Notes under the pieces: model-generated
Seen by the model: the letters and a program-made list of their open reading frames with translations, nothing else
Told to the model about the DNA's origin: nothing
Databases searched by the model: none
Shown here: piece by piece, positions 1-5,336 of the stretch
How the letters are laid out: every line of letters begins with the position of its first letter
Position numbering within the stretch: the first letter of the stretch is position 1
Origin: DASYQD01 sp036005845
GTDB lineage: Bacteria; Acidobacteriota; Thermoanaerobaculia; Multivoradales; JAIOJS01
DNA length: 5,336 nt
NCBI GenBank assembly: GCA_036005845.1
Contig: DASYQD010000143.1
Location: 1-5,336, forward strand
Reading direction: 5' to 3'
Translations under genes and position numbers: made by a program

Positions 1-162
1 TTTCTCCACGGGCACGAGTTGCAAGATGTTCGTACCGCGGCCGACGAGGCGTGCCCTGCTGGCGATTACTCGCGCGTCCCCCAGCTCCTATCCTCGTTCG
101 AACGCGAGCTGACGGCCGCGGCGAAAGAGAAGCTGCGCTACGCTCGGGAGCGAGCTGAATGA
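1..162 (+). CDS. C-terminal fragment of an unidentified protein (5' end outside window)
   Basis: Frame 1 is open from the first base to a TGA at 160-162 and gives 53 residues. They begin FLHGHELQDV and end KLRYARERAE. The stretch is rich in Glu, Arg, Lys and Ala and its last 25 or so residues look like an amphipathic helix, as often seen at the C-terminus of a soluble protein. No motif is recognisable and I assign no function. Because no start codon lies in the window, the open frame is supported only by its length, its plausible amino-acid make-up and the close spacing (4 bases) to an ATG at 167. GC is about 65% over the first 120 bases, lower than in the minus-strand genes to the right. A chance open frame is possible, since 53 codons is short for GC-rich DNA. 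Confidence 0.45.
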   Translation, partial: FLHGHELQDVRTAADEACPAGDYSRVPQLLSSFERELTAAAKEKLRYARERAE

Positions 163-166
163 GGCA

Positions 167-548
167 ATGCTGAAGCCAATCGCTCCCGCCCTGCTCTTCT
201 TCTGGGGATTAGCGGGGCGTGGCCACGACTACGGGTGGCATGATCTGCGTCGGGGAGCGACGGATTGCGTGGTTGCCGTCTTTAGGTCTGGCGTAAGGGA
301 GGATCAGATCTTCTTTTCTCAAGAGTCAGACAGAAGGAGCGGCCCACCCCGGTGGCGGTCATCTCCTACGACCCGGCATTGGAAGCGTAGTTAGAACCGA
401 TGTCCAAGGTCACATCGGCTATCAGATTTGCTTCACTGAGGGGTCGATAGCAGTTCTGAAGGCTTCCATCATGGGCGACCTGAAGCGGTCACCCGTTGTC
501 TTGCGAGTCCTGAAAGCGCCGGACCCTAACAAGAGAGGCTCGACCTGA
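167..548 (+). pseudogene. Probable frameshifted remnant of a small protein gene, function unknown
   Basis: No single frame is convincing throughout, but coding-like pieces follow one another on the plus strand. Frame 2 from the ATG at 167 gives a signal-peptide-like start (MLKPIAPALLFFWGLAG). Frame 3 at about 219-287 then gives VATTTGGMICVGERRIAWLP and meets a TAA at 294. Frame 1 at about 325-387 gives ERPTPVAVISYDPALEA and meets a TAG at 388. Frame 3 from about 378 to a TGA at 546-548 gives a stretch containing GHIGYQICFTEGSIAVLKAS and ending DPNKRGST. In the last piece I count about 33 of 48 third codon positions as G or C, with a lower share at second positions, the pattern of real coding DNA. 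This fits one exported protein of roughly 120-125 residues broken by two or three indels. Alternatives are assembly errors, or only the last segment being real. The 75-residue open frame starting at 167 may be translated but looks non-native after about residue 17. Confidence 0.35.
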
Positions 549-574
549 CCGGCGCACTCCCGGAGGGGCTGTGG

Positions 575-600
575 AGCGGCTAGTCTTCCGAGACACCGCT
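575..600. terminator. Weak hairpin in the convergent gap (possible terminator)
   Basis: AGCGG at 575-579 pairs with CCGCT at 596-600. Inside, GTCT at 583-586 pairs with AGAC at 591-594 around a TCCG loop, leaving a 3/1 internal bulge. It lies between plus-strand material ending at 548 and the minus-strand gene ending at 657, where a shared terminator would be expected. There is no T-run on either side, and the rest of 549-656 holds no gene I can support. The role is inferred from position alone. Confidence 0.2.
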
Positions 601-656
601 ACGAACACTTGGTCTTGGTGGTAGCCTCGCGACCTCGCAACAGTTTCGGCGCGCGC

Positions 657-1376
657 TCAGGGCAAAGCGATCGCTCGCCCGCCCCGCCGCAGGTAGAGCA
701 GGTAGAGCTGCCCGTAGAGGTGCCCCTGCACCAGCATCACGTAGGCGATCGCCGGGAAGATGCCGACGATGCAGGCGATGACGCCGAGCAGGAAGAAGCC
801 GAGGCTGATGACGATGACGAAGAGGTGGACCTTGACCGAGTCCATCCCGGTGCGGGTCAGGAAGTCGCGCGCCCAGGCGAGGTCGAAGATGGCGCCGAAG
901 TCCTTGTCGAGCGCGGCCCGCAGCAGCAGCGGCGTGATCAACACTTGGATGCCCAATCCGACCACCAGGATGAGCACGACGAAGATGCCGGTCATCACGC
1001 AGCCGACCATCGTCGTCGCCGCCTCGCTGGGCCCCATGGCGTGGCTGGTGCCGAGCACGCCGGCGAGCAGCACGAACGAGCCGAGCCAGACGACAGGCAG
1101 CATGATGACGGTGACGATCAGCGACACCACGAACATGCGCAGGCCGCGCAGCAGGTACTCGACCAGCCGCTCGAGGTCGAAGCGCGGCGGTCCGGCGCCG
1201 GCGCCGCCGCGTGCCAGCGCCTCGATCACCGTCGCCTGGTAGCCGAAGGCGACGATGCCGCCCACCAGCGGCACGATGATGGCGATCGCCATGAAGAGCA
1301 GCGTCGTGATCCAGCTCTCGTCGTCGAGCTGGTAGCGCAGCGCCCGCCCGTAATCGGTCGTCGGCTGCTCGGCCAT
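657..1376 (-). CDS. DUF4013-type integral membrane protein
   Basis: This 239-residue protein is dominated by hydrophobic segments: roughly residues 22-46, 82-107, 122-150, and 182-217 (long enough for two helices). A short N-terminal stretch (DYGRALRYQLDDESW) precedes the first helix. That start, with a Tyr-Gly-Arg-Ala motif and an acidic-aromatic pair before the first membrane segment, and the overall size and helix layout match the DUF4013 family, whose function is unknown. There is no signal for an enzyme or a transporter motif. The ATG at 1376 is preferred because a GGAGG lies 9 bases upstream. An in-frame ATG at 1400, eight codons earlier, overlaps the kinase stop as ATGA but has no good ribosome site. 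The gene follows the kinase by 20 bases and is very likely co-transcribed with it, so it may act in the same membrane process. That link is inference. Confidence 0.8.
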   Translation of the reverse strand: MAEQPTTDYGRALRYQLDDESWITTLLFMAIAIIVPLVGGIVAFGYQATVIEALARGGAGAGPPRFDLERLVEYLLRGLRMFVVSLIVTVIMLPVVWLGSFVLLAGVLGTSHAMGPSEAATTMVGCVMTGIFVVLILVVGLGIQVLITPLLLRAALDKDFGAIFDLAWARDFLTRTGMDSVKVHLFVIVISLGFFLLGVIACIVGIFPAIAYVMLVQGHLYGQLYLLYLRRGGRAIALP

Positions 1377-1385
1377 GCTTCGCTC

Positions 1386-1390
1386 CCTCC
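1386..1390 (-). promoter_or_regulatory. Shine-Dalgarno sequence deciding the DUF4013 start
   Basis: On the minus strand GGAGG (continuing as GGAGGGAG) lies 9 bases before the ATG at 1376. It supports that start over the ATG at 1400, which overlaps the kinase stop codon (1397-1399). The site sits directly behind the kinase gene, as expected for re-initiation within an operon. Confidence 0.65.
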
Positions 1391-1396
1391 GCTCGA

Positions 1397-4675
<3,279 letters not shown>

Positions 4676-4719
4676 GGTGAGGTCGAGAGGAGCCGCCGCG
4701 AATCTTACGCGACGGTGCC

Positions 4720-4774
4720 GCGGTCACTCGTCGACGGGCCCGAGTGACCGCCTCGGCGGTCACTCGTCTATGGG
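4720..4774 (-). repeat. Imperfect 19-base direct repeat copying the end of the Rieske gene
   Basis: The segments 4756-4774 and 4720-4738 match at 17 of 19 bases and lie exactly 36 bases apart. On the minus strand the first contains the last codons and stop of the Rieske gene (CCC ATA GAC GAG TGA, Pro-Ile-Asp-Glu-stop). The second reads CCC GTC GAC GAG TGA (Pro-Val-Asp-Glu-stop) in the same frame. An inverted copy of the core (4741-4750) lies between them and can pair with either one. A partial tandem duplication is the simplest explanation. Confidence 0.7.
4741..4766 (-). terminator. Strong hairpin over the Rieske stop codon, possible terminator
   Basis: The arms CGAGTGACCGCC (4741-4752) and GGCGGTCACTCG (4755-4766) are perfect complements around a 2-base centre, giving an 11-bp stem with a 4-base loop. 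The Rieske stop (4762-4760) is part of one arm. No T-run follows on the minus strand, so it may slow or stabilise the transcript rather than end it as a classical intrinsic terminator. An alternative 10-bp hairpin (4721-4730 with 4741-4750, 10-base loop) excludes this one. Confidence 0.4.
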
Positions 4775-5336
4775 AGCCAGGTCCGAGCGCGCCGGCCCGT
4801 GCACCACTTCGCCGGTCGGCGCGAAGCGCGAGCCGTGGCACGGGCAATCCCACGTCTTCATGGCGTCGTTCCAGTGCACGATGCAGCCGAGGTGGCGGCA
4901 GACGGCGGAGCGCTCGTGCACGGCGCCCTGCTCGTCGCGGTAGACGGCGATCGGCCGGCCGCGCCGGCGCACCACGGCGCCGCTGCCGGGCGCCACCTCG
5001 GCCGGCGAGTCCGCCTCCTCCGGCGGGCCGACGATCCACTCGGCGTAGTGCCGCGCCACGTGGAAGCCCTCCGTCACCAGGTCCTTTGCCGCGCGTAGCG
5101 ACTTGCGGCCGGGATCGTAGAGGTCGGCCCAGGCATGCTCGCGCCCCTGTACCAGCTCGCTGATGAGGATGCCGGCGACGGTGCCGTGGGTGATGCCCTG
5201 GCCGGAGTCGCCGGTGGCGACGTAGACGTTGTCGCCCGCCGCCTGGTCGTGGCCGATGAAGGCCATGCCGTCGGCGGGCTCCATCACCTGCCCCGACCAG
5301 CGGTGCGTCACCTCGCCGACCGGCACTCGCGCGCGC
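4760..5336 (-). CDS. FAD-dependent oxidoreductase with C-terminal Rieske [2Fe-2S] domain (N-terminus outside window)
   Basis: The visible 191 residues are the C-terminal part of a DAO-family flavoprotein fused to a Rieske domain, the architecture of Bacillus YhfW-like proteins. The first part (WSGQVMEPADGMAFIG, then VYVATGDSGQGITHGTVAG) is the C-terminal FAD-contacting segment of the DAO fold. A linker with the AEW motif follows. The Rieske domain has box 1 CRHLGC (first Cys at 4898-4900) and box 2 CPCHGS, 12 residues apart. It holds the two Cys and two His cluster ligands plus the two extra Cys that form the disulfide of high-potential Rieske proteins. Electron transfer between flavin and iron-sulfur cluster is expected from the family; the substrate is unknown. 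No export signal can be judged because the start is missing. A GTG at 5326 is internal: the frame stays open to the edge and the FAD-binding N-terminal half of the family lies beyond. The stop is built into a hairpin. Confidence 0.9.
   Translation of the reverse strand, partial: RARVPVGEVTHRWSGQVMEPADGMAFIGHDQAAGDNVYVATGDSGQGITHGTVAGILISELVQGREHAWADLYDPGRKSLRAAKDLVTEGFHVARHYAEWIVGPPEEADSPAEVAPGSGAVVRRRGRPIAVYRDEQGAVHERSAVCRHLGCIVHWNDAMKTWDCPCHGSRFAPTGEVVHGPARSDLAPIDE

Noticed and set aside
4702..4707. TAAGAT on the minus strand as a possible -10 element for the kinase gene
   Set aside because: It matches only four of six consensus bases, and no convincing -35 lies at suitable spacing.
5324..5326. 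GTG as the start of the Rieske protein
   Set aside because: The frame stays open to the window edge, no ribosome site is visible, and the FAD-binding N-terminal half expected for the family would be missing.

Overview
The window is a high-GC bacterial segment, with about 73% GC in a sampled stretch of the large gene. It carries three confident minus-strand genes. To their left lies a lower-GC stretch with poorly conserved or broken coding sequence on the plus strand. The very GC-rich coding style and the large propeller-type sensor kinase would suit a soil or environmental lineage such as Acidobacteriota, Myxococcota or a gamma/betaproteobacterium. Nothing here fixes the taxon, so this is a weak inference.

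Layout from left to right. Positions 1-162 hold the 3' end of a plus-strand gene of unknown function. Positions 167-548 look like a plus-strand gene broken into pieces in three reading frames. Positions 549-656 are a convergent gap with only a weak hairpin. Positions 657-1376 (minus) encode a multi-pass DUF4013-type membrane protein. Positions 1397-4675 (minus) encode a 1092-residue membrane sensor histidine kinase: signal peptide, 14 two-component-regulator propeller repeats, Y_Y_Y domain, one membrane helix, HisKA and HATPase_c. Positions 4676-4759 are a short spacer with overlapping direct and inverted repeats. Positions 4760-5336 (minus, cut by the window edge) encode the C-terminal part of an FAD-dependent oxidoreductase fused to a high-potential-type Rieske [2Fe-2S] domain.

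On the minus strand the order of transcription is Rieske oxidoreductase, kinase, DUF4013 protein. The kinase and DUF4013 genes are 20 bases apart, with a good Shine-Dalgarno sequence between them, so they are very probably one operon. The Rieske gene is separated from the kinase by a strong hairpin that starts inside its own stop codon, so co-transcription there is uncertain. The kinase has no receiver or DNA-binding domain, so its response regulator must be encoded elsewhere. I find no RNA gene, CRISPR array, insertion sequence or complete novel system. The most unusual item is the spacer at about 4720-4774, where the end of the Rieske gene, including its stop codon, appears to be duplicated in frame 36 bases downstream.
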